The notes: generated by a model not told the origin, from the sequence alone. 64,000 nt of DNA from Chitinophaga varians (GCF_012641275.1 NZ_JABAIA010000001.1:1736001-1800000), one strand, 5' to 3'. Shown: positions 36,178 through 46,027, counted from the stretch's first letter. Program-made: numbers and translations.

Positions 36178-37527
36178 ATGGATTTGAACAACATACAACG
36201 GGTTTATTTCATCGGCATCGGCGGTATCGGCATGAGCGCCATCGCCCGCTTCTTCAATGAGAAAGGAGTGGCAGTAAGCGGTTATGACCGTACCCCAACA
36301 GCGCTCACCAAGCAGCTGGAGGCAGAGGGTATGCAGATCCATTATACCGACGATATCAACGCACTGGACCAACAGACTAACCTGGTCGTATATACGCCGG
36401 CTATCCCCGCCACCCATGAAGAACTGAAGTGGTACCGGGACCATGGCTTTGAAGTAGTGAAACGCAGCGATGTGTTACAGGAAATCACCCGGTCACTGTT
36501 CGCCATCACCGTTGCAGGCACCCATGGCAAGACCACCGTCTCCACCATGATCGCGCACCTGCTCACAGACAGCGGATATGGTTGTAATGCTTTCCTGGGC
36601 GGAATCAGCGTCAACTATGATAAAAATTTCTGGAGCAGCGAAAAGGCAGTAGCCGTGATTGAAGCAGACGAGTATGACCGCTCCTTTCTGAAATTAAGTC
36701 CGGATATCGCGATACTGACTGCCATGGATGCAGACCACCTGGACATTTACGGCACGCCGGAAGCCATGGAGGAAGCATTTATCACTTATACGCACAATAT
36801 AAAGCCCAATGGCACGCTGATTGCTAAGTTCGGCCTGCATCGCGGAAATGAACTGAAAGCAGACAACAAACTGCTGTACAGTTTACAGAACAACGCAGCC
36901 AACGCATACGCTGCCAACATACGGATGATCAACGGTGGGTATGAGTTTGATGTAATGCAGCAGGACTGGATGATTGACAACATCCGGTTGCACATCGGGG
37001 GCATGCACAATGTTGAAAACGCTGTTGCAGCCATTACGGTAGCACATTTGCTGGGCATCAGCGCCGACAAGATCAGGGCAGCAGTGGAAAGCTTTAAAGG
37101 CATCAAAAGACGCTTTGAATATGTGATCAAGAACGATCATCAGGTGTATATCGATGATTACGCCCATCACCCGGAAGAGCTGCGCGCGCTGATCACCAGT
37201 GCGAAAGCATTGTTCCCCGGCAGACGTTGCACCGTGATCTTCCAGCCGCACCTGTTCACCCGTACCCGTGACCTGGCGGATGGTTTCGCAGAAAGCCTGT
37301 CACTGGCGGACGAAGTGGTCCTCCTGCCTATTTATCCTGCGAGGGAACTGCCGATCGAAGGCGTTACCAGCGAGATTCTGGCTAAAAAGATCACCGTACC
37401 GGTGCAGATCATGCAAAAAGAAGAAGTACTGGACTGGCTGAAAAAAACACCCGTCCCGTTATTAATAACAGCCGGAGCAGGCGACATTGACCAGTTAAAA
37501 GGACCGATCAGTCAACTGCTTCACTAA
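36178..37527 (+). CDS. murC: UDP-MurNAc:L-alanine ligase MurC
   Basis: A 449-residue Mur ligase that adds the first amino acid, L-alanine. Seen: VYFIGIGGIGMSAIARFF, the ATP loop VAGTHGKTTVSTMIAHLL (about 117-134), EADEYDRSFLKLSPDIAIL, AMDADHLDIYG, GMHNVENAVAAITVA and YIDDYAHHPEELRAL. The MurC-type DYAHHP distinguishes it from MurD and MurE. ftsQ starts 10 nt after its stop. murF and ddl are missing from this cluster and must lie elsewhere. Confidence 0.97.
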   Translation: MDLNNIQRVYFIGIGGIGMSAIARFFNEKGVAVSGYDRTPTALTKQLEAEGMQIHYTDDINALDQQTNLVVYTPAIPATHEELKWYRDHGFEVVKRSDVLQEITRSLFAITVAGTHGKTTVSTMIAHLLTDSGYGCNAFLGGISVNYDKNFWSSEKAVAVIEADEYDRSFLKLSPDIAILTAMDADHLDIYGTPEAMEEAFITYTHNIKPNGTLIAKFGLHRGNELKADNKLLYSLQNNAANAYAANIRMINGGYEFDVMQQDWMIDNIRLHIGGMHNVENAVAAITVAHLLGISADKIRAAVESFKGIKRRFEYVIKNDHQVYIDDYAHHPEELRALITSAKALFPGRRCTVIFQPHLFTRTRDLADGFAESLSLADEVVLLPIYPARELPIEGVTSEILAKKITVPVQIMQKEEVLDWLKKTPVPLLITAGAGDIDQLKGPISQLLH

Positions 37528-37537
37528 AAGAAAAACT

Positions 37538-38644
37538 TTGGCTAAAACCACGACGATATTAAAAAGGCTGGGCGCGCTGCTCCTTTGGGTGCTGGCTGTG
37601 ACCGGTTTTATTATCCTCCTGGTGGCGGCTAATAACGACAAGGAATCCGGTATCTGCAAAGGTATTCTGGTAAAGTTTGAAGGGAAGGACGATAACTTTT
37701 TCATTGAAGCCAAAGATATCCGGTCGTTGTTAACAAAAGACAAGGCACTGAACCCGGTAGGCAAACCGATCCGGGACATCAACATCCGAACACTGGAAGC
37801 AGTAGTGGACCAGGACCCATGGGTTAAAAATGCAGAGATCTATTTCAACAGCAAACAGGAACTGCATATCAAAGTAACGCAGCGGGAACCGGTAGCAAGG
37901 GTGTTCACCTTTTCGGGCAACAGCTTTTATCTCGACGAAGCAGCAGAGCGTATACCGGTATCATCCCGCTACGCCGCCAGGGTGCCGGTATTTACCGGTT
38001 TCCCTACAGACGCGGACAAACTGCAACGGACAGACAGCCTGCTGGCAGCCCAGATAGTGGACATGGGCCGTTTTATCGGCAAAGACCCTTTCTGGATGGC
38101 ACAGGTAGAACAGCTGATCGTGACGCCTGACAGAAAGTTTGAGTTCATACCCAAACTGGGCGATCAGGTGATCGTTTTCGGCGACGGTGCCGACATTGAA
38201 AAAAAATTCACCAAACTGCTGGCTTTTTACAAGGAAGGACTGAATAAGGTAGGTTGGAATAATTATTCGCGGATCAACATCGCTTTTGAGAATGAAGTCG
38301 TATGTACGCGTAAGGATGGTGTAGCACCGTTACAACCGGTGATACCCAAAGACACGGTCAAACAGTTTGTGCCTGACGAAGCGCCTATCGCTGAAAGCGA
38401 AGACAGCGCAGAAAAAACAACGGCAGCCAAACCACCAGAACATGCACCGGTGACTGCCAAACCGGTCGTCAAACCGGCAGCGAAACCAGCGGCTAAACCC
38501 GCAGCTGCCCACAACAAAACAACGGCAAAAGCGCCAGAGAAGAAAGCAAAACCAGAGAAAGCGGCGCCCAAGCAACAACCTAAAGCAGTGTATAAGCCAG
38601 GGAATAAATCTGTTAACACATCAAAAAAACAAACAACGCCATGA
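37538..38644 (+). CDS. ftsQ: Cell-division protein FtsQ with a long Lys/Ala/Pro-rich tail
   Basis: A 368-residue bitopic protein: short cytoplasmic N-terminus, membrane helix (about 11-31), POTRA-like domain (about 40-115, with DIRSLLT and LEAVVDQDPWVKNAEIYFN), then a beta domain to about 275. Residues from about 277 to the end form a low-complexity tail rich in Lys, Ala, Pro and Thr, unusual for FtsQ. FtsQ scaffolds FtsL and FtsB. The start must be TTG 37538: no ATG or GTG precedes the membrane helix in frame. The stop overlaps the ftsA start as ATGA. Sequence identity to model FtsQ is low; the position before ftsA supports the name. Confidence 0.88.
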   Translation: MAKTTTILKRLGALLLWVLAVTGFIILLVAANNDKESGICKGILVKFEGKDDNFFIEAKDIRSLLTKDKALNPVGKPIRDINIRTLEAVVDQDPWVKNAEIYFNSKQELHIKVTQREPVARVFTFSGNSFYLDEAAERIPVSSRYAARVPVFTGFPTDADKLQRTDSLLAAQIVDMGRFIGKDPFWMAQVEQLIVTPDRKFEFIPKLGDQVIVFGDGADIEKKFTKLLAFYKEGLNKVGWNNYSRINIAFENEVVCTRKDGVAPLQPVIPKDTVKQFVPDEAPIAESEDSAEKTTAAKPPEHAPVTAKPVVKPAAKPAAKPAAAHNKTTAKAPEKKAKPEKAAPKQQPKAVYKPGNKSVNTSKKQTTP

Positions 38645-40044
38645 ATCAGGAAGCTCCCATCATTGTAGGTCTCGATATCGGAACTACGAAGATTGCTGCC
38701 ATAGCAGGACGGAAGAATGAATACGGGAAACTGGAAATCCTGGGATTCGGTAAAGCTACATCGTTTGGTGTGCAGCACGGTATGGTGCTGAACATTGACC
38801 AGACCATCAAAGCCATCAGGCAAGCCCTGGAAAACTGTTATGCATCCAGCCCCCATCTGGAAATCAATGAAGTATATGTCGGTATCGCCGGTCATCATAT
38901 CAAAAGTTTGCAAACCCGTGGTGATATTGTCCGCAATGATGTTGACGCGGAAATATCCCAGAAAGATATTGACCAGCTGATCAACGATCAGTATAAAACA
39001 GTCATTCCCGCGAGTGATCAGATCATTGATGTGATCCCACAGCAATATATTGTGGACAGTCTGCAGAACATCACCTATCCTATCGGTATGTCCGGTGTGA
39101 AGGTGGGCGCTAACTTCCATATCATCACCGGCGACAAAAACGCCATCCGCAACATTAACCGCAGCGTGGAAAAATCCGGCCTCAAAATCCGCGATCTCGT
39201 GCTGCAGCCGCTGGCATCTGCCGCAGCCGTGATGTGCGATATGGACTTTGAAGCAGGCGTGGCTATCGTAGACATTGGTGGTGGCACCACCGACCTGGCG
39301 GTGTTCTACGAAGGCATCCTGAAACATACTGCCGTTATTCCCTATGGTGGCGAAAATATTACCAACGATATCAAAAATGGTCTGGGTGTGTTGAAAACAC
39401 AGGCCGAACAGATGAAAGTACAATTCGGTTATGCACTGGCCGATGAAGCTAAAAGCAACGCTTATATTACCATTCCTGGTTTACGCGGACAAAGCCCCAA
39501 AGAAATATCCGTTAAAAACCTGGCACATATTATCCAGGCCCGTATGAGTGAAATACTCGATTTCGTAGTATATCACCTCAAACAAATCGGGATGGACAAT
39601 AAAATGCTGAATGGTGGTATTATCCTCACCGGTGGCGGTTCCCAGCTGAAACACCTGATCCAGCTGACGGAATATACTACCGGCGCCAGCGCACGCATCG
39701 GTTTCCCCAACGAACATCTGGCCAGCGGCCTGTTCGACGAAGAACTGACCAAACCCATGTACGCCACCTGCGTAGGCTTGATCCTCAAAGGCTACAATGA
39801 TTTTGAAAATGACCGTAAATCACTGGAAGAAAATTATATAAAAATTAATACCAGTTACCTCGCGAAAGAACAAGCCGCCCAGTCGGTAGCCCAACAGGAA
39901 GAATGGGAGGAAGAAGCCCCCACCACACAGGAAATACAGGACAGAAAAGCCAAAGAAAGGAACGCTTCGCTGAAGAATTTCCTGGATAAAATGAAAACGA
40001 AGATCATTGACATGTTTACAGAAGAAGAAGATGCAAAACTGTAA
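38641..40044 (+). CDS. ftsA: Cell-division actin homologue FtsA
   Basis: A 467-residue actin-like ATPase that tethers FtsZ to the membrane. Seen: IVGLDIGTTKIAAIAGRK (phosphate 1), VAIVDIGGGTTDLAVFYEG (phosphate 2) and GGIILTGGGSQLKHL (adenosine site). The extra 1C domain lies at about 85-165. The C-terminal helix (LKNFLDKMKTKIIDMFT) is amphipathic and suits membrane anchoring; before it runs a Gln/Glu-rich linker. The ATG overlaps the ftsQ stop by 4 nt. A 172-nt gap with a palindrome precedes ftsZ. Confidence 0.96.
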   Translation: MNQEAPIIVGLDIGTTKIAAIAGRKNEYGKLEILGFGKATSFGVQHGMVLNIDQTIKAIRQALENCYASSPHLEINEVYVGIAGHHIKSLQTRGDIVRNDVDAEISQKDIDQLINDQYKTVIPASDQIIDVIPQQYIVDSLQNITYPIGMSGVKVGANFHIITGDKNAIRNINRSVEKSGLKIRDLVLQPLASAAAVMCDMDFEAGVAIVDIGGGTTDLAVFYEGILKHTAVIPYGGENITNDIKNGLGVLKTQAEQMKVQFGYALADEAKSNAYITIPGLRGQSPKEISVKNLAHIIQARMSEILDFVVYHLKQIGMDNKMLNGGIILTGGGSQLKHLIQLTEYTTGASARIGFPNEHLASGLFDEELTKPMYATCVGLILKGYNDFENDRKSLEENYIKINTSYLAKEQAAQSVAQQEEWEEEAPTTQEIQDRKAKERNASLKNFLDKMKTKIIDMFTEEEDAKL

Positions 40045-40102
40045 ATGTGAAATGGCGCAATTGTTGTGAACTGCAAACGTTTATTATATAAGAACAAAGA
40101 AC

Positions 40103-40189
40103 GATAATTAATAATGATAGGACAAATGAACCATATTAACGGCAAAGAATACACGCTTATAACACCGAACATGTTCATTATTAATTATC
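40103..40189. repeat. Intergenic palindrome between ftsA and ftsZ
   Basis: Perfect 15-bp arms GATAATTAATAATGA (40103-40117) and TCATTATTAATTATC (40175-40189) enclose 57 nt. The arms are AT-only apart from two bases and no T-run follows, so a terminator is unlikely. It lies 28 nt before the ftsZ ATG and may affect ftsZ mRNA stability or start. Confidence 0.6.
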
Positions 40190-40216
40190 CGTACTAACCC
40201 ATAAAAGTATAGAGTC

Positions 40217-42055
40217 ATGATACATTTTGATCTTCCTAAGGAAAAATCTTCTATCATCAAGGTCATCGGCATTGGTGGCGGTGGAAGTAATGCGGTGAAT
40301 CATATGTATAGCCAGCGCATTGAAGGGGTGAATTTTATTATCTGCAATACCGATGCTCAGGCTATTGCCAACAGTCCTGTGCCCAACAAAATACAGTTGG
40401 GACCGCACCTCACACAGGGCCTTGGTGCCGGCGCCAATCCCGAAATTGGTAAGCAGGCTACAGAAGAATCCTTTGAAGAAATCAAAAAAATACTGGAGGT
40501 GAATACCAAAATGGCCTTCATTACTGCCGGTATGGGCGGTGGCACCGGTACCGGTGGCGCACCCATCATCGCGCGGATATGTAAGGAACTGGGTATTCTG
40601 ACCGTTGGTATTGTTACCACCCCGTTTTCTTATGAAGGAAAAAAGAGAATGCTGCAGGCCGATGAAGGCGTTCAACGCCTGAAGGAGTATGTAGATACCC
40701 TGCTGATCATCTCCAACGATAAATTAAGACAGAAATTCGGCGACCTGAAGTTCAAGGCCGCGTTCGAAAAAGCGGACAACGTACTGGCCACCGCTGCCAA
40801 ATGTATCACCGACGTGATCAACTCCACCGGTCAGATCAACGTGGACTTTGCCGACGTATGCACCGTTATGCGTAACGGTGGCGTGGCCATCCTGGGTGCT
40901 TCCATCGCAGAAGGTGAAAACCGTGCTCAACGCGCTATCGAAGATGCACTGACTTCTCCGTTGCTGAACGACAACGATATCCGTGGCGCCAAATGGATAC
41001 TCATCAATATCTCTTCTTCTGAAGGTGAATTTGAACACACCCTCGATGAAATGGATATCATCCAGGCTTACGTACAAAGCCAGGCCGGCGAGGATTGCGA
41101 CGTGATCCTCGGTGTGGGCTACGACCAGACGCTGGACCGCAAACTGGGCGTTACCATCATCGCTACCGGTTTTGAACAGAAACCGATCCAGCAGATGAAA
41201 ATGACCCCTTCCACTCCCGAACGTACCGAACCTAAAATCGTGATGCAACTGGGAAAAGACGGGGACGAGAAAAAAATGAACATCCAGCAGTCACAAGGTC
41301 TCCTGTTCCAGGAACCGCAGGACCTGATGGCCCCACGCCTGATGGAACCTGTAGTGTCCCATCCTGAACCTGCCACCGGCTACACCCCTCCGCAGCAACA
41401 GGCACCCATCGCACCTGCACGGCAGAACTATGTACTCAACGTACAACAGGTCCCTGCCCAGCAACCGCAGCAGGCCCCGGAACAACAACTGCCGGTTCAG
41501 CAACAACCGGTACAACAACACATGCCACCGCAGCAACAGCACATGCCGCCACAACAGCAGCATGTACAACAACCCATGCAGCCGCAACATGTGCAACAAC
41601 CTGTTCAGCAGCCTAATGTGAATATAATACAGCCACAGGCCGGCAGCGCGGCAGGCGGTTACCTGAACCGTCCCGCTAACATCTACGTGGAGCCAGGCAG
41701 CACACCTACGCCCCCGGAAATGAAAATGGTGTACAGGGAAGAAGAACCAGGCAATCCGCTGCCTCCGGAAGTGCCCATGCAACACACTTCCTACGAAGAA
41801 CTGGAAGAGCAAAAACGTAAACAGGCTGAAAGAGTGGCTAAACTGCGCAGCATCAGCTTCAACGTGAAAAACATGGACAACAACGCGGAAATTGAAAATG
41901 TTCCGGCTTATCTGCGTCGCAACGTAGCCCTGGAAAATGGTGCCGGCTCCGCCGAACACTTCTATTCCAACTACACCGTGAGCGATCCTGGCCAGAACAA
42001 TCACACTGAGATAAATACTATCAATACATTTTTAGATGGGAAGAAGCCCGATTGA
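40217..42055 (+). CDS. ftsZ: Cell-division GTPase FtsZ with a long Gln-rich linker
   Basis: A 612-residue tubulin homologue forming the division ring. The GTP signature GGGTGTG is at 107-113 and the T7 loop GQINVDFADV at 204-213. The globular core ends near 330. A long linker follows with a Gln/Pro/His/Met-rich stretch (about 391-474). VPAYLRR near residue 562 is the FtsA-binding type peptide, followed by a 44-residue tail ending NTFLDGKKPD, as in other Bacteroidota FtsZ. The protein is much longer than E. coli FtsZ (383) because of the linker. A terminator follows at 42109-42138. Confidence 0.97.
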   Translation: MIHFDLPKEKSSIIKVIGIGGGGSNAVNHMYSQRIEGVNFIICNTDAQAIANSPVPNKIQLGPHLTQGLGAGANPEIGKQATEESFEEIKKILEVNTKMAFITAGMGGGTGTGGAPIIARICKELGILTVGIVTTPFSYEGKKRMLQADEGVQRLKEYVDTLLIISNDKLRQKFGDLKFKAAFEKADNVLATAAKCITDVINSTGQINVDFADVCTVMRNGGVAILGASIAEGENRAQRAIEDALTSPLLNDNDIRGAKWILINISSSEGEFEHTLDEMDIIQAYVQSQAGEDCDVILGVGYDQTLDRKLGVTIIATGFEQKPIQQMKMTPSTPERTEPKIVMQLGKDGDEKKMNIQQSQGLLFQEPQDLMAPRLMEPVVSHPEPATGYTPPQQQAPIAPARQNYVLNVQQVPAQQPQQAPEQQLPVQQQPVQQHMPPQQQHMPPQQQHVQQPMQPQHVQQPVQQPNVNIIQPQAGSAAGGYLNRPANIYVEPGSTPTPPEMKMVYREEEPGNPLPPEVPMQHTSYEELEEQKRKQAERVAKLRSISFNVKNMDNNAEIENVPAYLRRNVALENGAGSAEHFYSNYTVSDPGQNNHTEINTINTFLDGKKPD

Positions 42056-42108
42056 TGAACATAGAGATATTCCATTCGGACATTTGATTGTTTTTTAGTT
42101 GTGTTAAA

Positions 42109-42138
42109 AAAAATCCTCCGGTTCCCCGGAGGATTTTT
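42109..42138. terminator. Bidirectional terminator between ftsZ and the GH123-like gene
   Basis: AAAAATCCTCCGG (42109-42121) and CCGGAGGATTTTT (42126-42138) form a perfect 13-bp stem with a 4-nt loop. It lies between convergent genes and ends the dcw cluster. Confidence 0.9.
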
Positions 42139-42141
42139 CTT

Positions 42142-43899
42142 TTATAAAGCATTCAGTGTTTCTTTGGCCGTCTTCAGCAAATCGCCTGCCGGCGTGGTTT
42201 TCGGAGCGTTAATATCAAACGGGGACAACATCTTTTCCAGTTTGCTCAACCCCTCGCGATTATTGGCTTTTGTGAATTCTTCCCGCAGAATACGGATTTT
42301 CTCATAGTCCTGCACCCCTTCTACCAGCCGCTCAAACCGTATAGATGACCGCGGCCCCGGATATACGAAGTAGGTGTCTCCTGCTGCCCAGGCGCGGAAA
42401 CGGCTATCCTGCAACGGTGCTTTTACCCAGCAGTTATAAGCCCAGCGCAGATAACCGGTGTATCCCTTGTAGGCAGCATGCCAGCCCATAAAGGCGGCTT
42501 CCGCAGGAGGTGAAAAAGTAAATGTGTTAGGGAACCCTTCGGTGCAGCAGGTATAGAAAGTGGTAGGCCAGCCTTTCTTCAGCCTTGCCTGTAATACTTC
42601 ATCCGGAAACGGCTCTTTGGAGGCCACGCAGAAGTCATAAATATCTTTGTCCAGTGGTGCATGATAGCTGCCTGCCAGTGATAGTTTAAAGTCTTTATCG
42701 GCCTTGCGGATGAGTGTCAGCGCCTGTTGCATGTCTGCCATAGGACGCTCGTCCATGGCGATAGTGGTGATATTGAACCAGCCTTTGGCTTTCAGGTGTT
42801 TAACAAAGTCATTCAACATGGGCTGCCAGTGTGCGGCATATTCCGGAGAACCAGGTTTCGCGATCAGCAGCGTGTCTTTTCCTTTGGCTTCGTCATAGTA
42901 GTAGAACTTCAGGTTCCAGGGAATCATGCTGTAGCAGTTGATTTCCTTTTTAATGCCCAGTCCCATCATATATTCCACCCATTTGTCGAAGATGGTATAG
43001 TCGTAAGTCCACGTACCGTTTTTCTTTTTGGTCCATTTTATCATGCTGCCATATACGTCTTCCGTCTGGCTGTTCCACGGGTCATAAATAAGCGTGGCAG
43101 TGATACATTTCTGACCGGCGTTGGCCAGCATCTGCATATAGGGTGTCATGGCTTTAAAATGCGCATCACTCCAGGGTTTTACGCCATACATACGGGCGAT
43201 AGCGTCAGGGCTCTGCCAGAGGTCCAGATGGAATTTCCAGTCCTTCGGCGCCGGCAGTGTATGATTCAGCACTTCCACTTCGTAGGGCAGACTGCTGACA
43301 GTGCCGCCGGCATTGATTTTTACAGTGCCTTTATACACGCCTGCAGCGGTACCGGCGGGAACCTGTATGCTCAGCCACACGGGCTGCGTTTGATTGGCGG
43401 CGATGTCTCTGGTACGCTGGATGTCAATGCCATCAGCCACCAGGGAAGAATCAAAGTTTTCCGGCTTACGATAACCACAACCGCTGCCGTCTTTATTCAG
43501 CTCGTCCGTCATAACATATCTTACAAAACCCGTGGTGATCGCGGAAGCGGGGATGGTGGCCCCTTTGCTGCCCTGCAGCGCGCTGGTAGCAATGCTTACA
43601 CCATTGAGCGGTTGCGTGGTCCAGATCAGAAACTGGGTATGTATCCGTTCACCTTTCCAGGCTTTAGCGTTCCAGGAGGAAGCCAGGCTTTGTTCCGCGG
43701 GTGCATTTCTTTTTTCATAACGGATATCTGCGGAACCGAAGGCAACGTGAGGCTGGTTACCTTTTACAGCTTCCCAGGAAGCTTTGTTGACCGGTCTGGG
43801 ATCAGGTTTCTCCTGATAGTCGCCGGCCGGGCCACTTTGGGCCCATACGTTTTGTTGCAATGCCAGCAACACCAGCACGCCAAAAAATTTGTTCACCAT
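42142..43899 (-). CDS. Exported glycoside hydrolase, GH123/DUF4091-like
   Basis: A 585-residue protein counted from ATG 43899, with a signal peptide (VLVLLALQQNVWAQ). An N-terminal beta domain (about 30-215, with VWLSIQVPAGTAAGVYKGTV) precedes a barrel-like domain holding WFNITTIAMDERPMADM, whose adjacent Asp-Glu pair matches the acid/assisting pair of GH123 beta-N-acetylgalactosaminidases. YTGYLRWAYNCWV and RFERLVEGVQDYEKIRIL are typical of DUF4091 proteins. Action on GalNAc-containing glycans is likely by family but unproven. Met codons up to 29 residues earlier were rejected because the signal peptide starts here. No SusC/SusD pair or other hydrolase is next to it. Confidence 0.82.
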   Translation of the reverse strand: MVNKFFGVLVLLALQQNVWAQSGPAGDYQEKPDPRPVNKASWEAVKGNQPHVAFGSADIRYEKRNAPAEQSLASSWNAKAWKGERIHTQFLIWTTQPLNGVSIATSALQGSKGATIPASAITTGFVRYVMTDELNKDGSGCGYRKPENFDSSLVADGIDIQRTRDIAANQTQPVWLSIQVPAGTAAGVYKGTVKINAGGTVSSLPYEVEVLNHTLPAPKDWKFHLDLWQSPDAIARMYGVKPWSDAHFKAMTPYMQMLANAGQKCITATLIYDPWNSQTEDVYGSMIKWTKKKNGTWTYDYTIFDKWVEYMMGLGIKKEINCYSMIPWNLKFYYYDEAKGKDTLLIAKPGSPEYAAHWQPMLNDFVKHLKAKGWFNITTIAMDERPMADMQQALTLIRKADKDFKLSLAGSYHAPLDKDIYDFCVASKEPFPDEVLQARLKKGWPTTFYTCCTEGFPNTFTFSPPAEAAFMGWHAAYKGYTGYLRWAYNCWVKAPLQDSRFRAWAAGDTYFVYPGPRSSIRFERLVEGVQDYEKIRILREEFTKANNREGLSKLEKMLSPFDINAPKTTPAGDLLKTAKETLNAL

Positions 43900-43986
43900 A
43901 CTAAATTTTAGAGATTTTGATATTTGGAGATGGGTTATCATACTACAGCCCAATTCTCTCTTAAAATCCATGATACCCAAGATCAT

Positions 43987-44021
43987 AAAAAAAACCGGGA
44001 TTTTTGAGTAAATCCCGGTTT
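43987..44021 (-). terminator. Terminator of kup
   Basis: AAACCGGGATTT (43992-44003) and AAATCCCGGTTT (44010-44021) form a perfect 12-bp stem with a 6-nt loop; the eight A at 43987-43994 give a T-run on the minus strand. It lies 26 nt past the kup stop. Confidence 0.88.
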
Positions 44022-44046
44022 CCGTTTATCAAAATCTTCCGACCAA

Positions 44047-46002
44047 CTAGTGGTGAATAATGCGCCTTAATTGCAGGTTGGTGACCGGAGCCACTACCAG
44101 CGGGTATTTCTCGATGGTCACGTAACTGGAGTCCAGCCCGAAGCCTCTCTCTTCCGAGAGACTGATTTTTTTCAGGAAGAAATACATCTTCATGACCATT
44201 CTTTCATATAATGGCAGATCATTATCGTGGGAAAGGAATTTTTCCATAACAATGAACTGAAAGTCTCCTACCACATTGTTTTTACTGAGAGATTCATAAC
44301 GGCTGGTGATGTTCACTTCCTTGTTTCTTACCATATCTTCCACCACCATTCTGAACATCAGGTTGATTCTTTGTTCCACCTTAAAGCCCAGTCTGAATTC
44401 CACCCGGATCACTTCGTTAGGAATGATGGTCTGCACGGAGTACTCACTGAGATAGGGTTCATCTACCACGTCAACGTGTACAAACCAGTATATATCGGCT
44501 CTTTTCGGCTTTTTATTGAGGATGGAGTAGATGATTTTATGTTCTATCTCCTTGGGATTGTCCGCGCTGCTCATATACACCAGGTGAGTGGCATATTTGG
44601 GAATAGACGTGTCGTTGCTGAGTTCCTGGATGATGGGCAGGTAATCTTCCAGCCGTACAAATTCCACGTAACGGTTTTTGATCTTGCGGGACTTGAACCA
44701 TACGATCATGACGAGGAAGAGGGCCCCTGCCACGACTACGGTCACATAACCGCCATGCATGAATTTCACCAGGTTGGCAAACAGGAACGAGAATTCGATA
44801 GAGAGGTATACAATAAGATATAGTAGTATCCAGCCTGTCCAGACCCTTCGGGTATAGAGGTAGAATGCGAACAGGCAGGAGGTCATCAGCATACAGATAG
44901 TGATAGACAGGCCGTAGGCCGCTTCCATGTGGGAAGATTCCTGGAAGAGTATAACGATGGCCGCGCAGCCAACAAAAAGCATGGTATTGATACCGGGGAT
45001 ATAGAGCTGTCCGCGCATTTCAGTGGGATAGTTTACCCGCATTTTAGGCCATAGGTTGAGCCGCATGGCTTCCGCAATAAGGGTAAAAGACCCGGATATG
45101 AGTGCCTGGCTGGCAATAATGGAGGCCAGGGTAGCGATCAGTACACCGAAGATGATAAACCATTCCGGCATGATCATAAAGAACGGGTTCTGGTCTTTAG
45201 GCAGGATTTGTCCTTTCTGGCTTAGAAGCCATGCGCCCTGACCGAGATAGTTCAGTATCAGGCAGGATTTCACAAAAATCCAGGATACACGGATATTTCC
45301 CCGGCCGCAGTGCCCCAGGTCGGAATAGAGGGCTTCGGCCCCGGTGGTACAGAGGAATACGGCGCCCAGGATCAGGAACCCTTTCGGGTAGGTGGTCAGC
45401 AATTCGATGGCATAATGAGGGCTGAAGGCCCGGAGAATGCCCAAATCGTCTGTGATATGGGAGATACCGAGGATGCCCAGCATAGAAAACCATAATACCA
45501 TGATAGGGCCGAACATACGCCCGATAGACACGGTGCCGAACTGCTGCATGATGAACAGGCCGGTGATGATGGTCAACACGATTTTTACGATCGTCAGCTG
45601 GCTCAGGTCTTTAAATACTTCAAGGGTGCGGAGACCTTCAATAGCAGAGGTAACGGTGATAGGTGGGGTGATGATGCCATCTGCCAGGAGGGCAGCGCCG
45701 CCGATCATGCCAAAAATTACCGTCCATTTGGCATGTCGTCTGACAAGGGCATACAGGGAGAAGATACCTCCTTCGCCTTTATTATCTGCCCGGAGGGTAA
45801 GAATAACGTATTTAACGGTGGTTTGTAAGGTCAGCGTCCAGATGATACAGGAGATACCGCCGATAACGAGCAAGTCGCTGATGGGATTACCGCCAACAAT
45901 GGCTTTAAAAACATAGAGCGGAGAAGTTCCGATGTCGCCGTAGATGATACCCAGCGCTACTACTAAACCTGCCAGGGTAACCCTGTTAATGTTTATGCCC
46001 AC
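44047..46002 (-). CDS. kup: Kup-family potassium uptake protein
   Basis: A 651-residue K+ transporter of the KUP/HAK/KT family, probably a K+/H+ symporter. It opens with LAGLVVALGIIYGDIGTSPLYVFKAIVGG, the signature of the first helix, and has about 12 membrane segments up to residue 430, with DNKGEGGIFSLYALVRR and ALYSDLGHCGRGNIRVSW as family loops. The last 200 residues form a cytoplasmic domain with VHVDVVDEPYLSEY. Length is usual. It has its own promoter and terminator, so it is probably a single-gene unit. Confidence 0.95.
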   Translation of the reverse strand: MGININRVTLAGLVVALGIIYGDIGTSPLYVFKAIVGGNPISDLLVIGGISCIIWTLTLQTTVKYVILTLRADNKGEGGIFSLYALVRRHAKWTVIFGMIGGAALLADGIITPPITVTSAIEGLRTLEVFKDLSQLTIVKIVLTIITGLFIMQQFGTVSIGRMFGPIMVLWFSMLGILGISHITDDLGILRAFSPHYAIELLTTYPKGFLILGAVFLCTTGAEALYSDLGHCGRGNIRVSWIFVKSCLILNYLGQGAWLLSQKGQILPKDQNPFFMIMPEWFIIFGVLIATLASIIASQALISGSFTLIAEAMRLNLWPKMRVNYPTEMRGQLYIPGINTMLFVGCAAIVILFQESSHMEAAYGLSITICMLMTSCLFAFYLYTRRVWTGWILLYLIVYLSIEFSFLFANLVKFMHGGYVTVVVAGALFLVMIVWFKSRKIKNRYVEFVRLEDYLPIIQELSNDTSIPKYATHLVYMSSADNPKEIEHKIIYSILNKKPKRADIYWFVHVDVVDEPYLSEYSVQTIIPNEVIRVEFRLGFKVEQRINLMFRMVVEDMVRNKEVNITSRYESLSKNNVVGDFQFIVMEKFLSHDNDLPLYERMVMKMYFFLKKISLSEERGFGLDSSYVTIEKYPLVVAPVTNLQLRRIIHH

Positions 46003-46027
46003 AAAAAAAATTTTTTAAAAAAGCCCC

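Noticed and set aside
38263..39423. 386-codon minus-strand frame opposite ftsQ and ftsA
   Set aside because: Shadow of two well-supported genes; no signal peptide, domain or promoter.
41390..41640. Tandem repeat or misassembly inside ftsZ
   Set aside because: The CAG/CAA-rich stretch encodes a Gln/Pro linker in frame; long linkers of this kind are known in Bacteroidota FtsZ, and the C-terminal peptide follows correctly.
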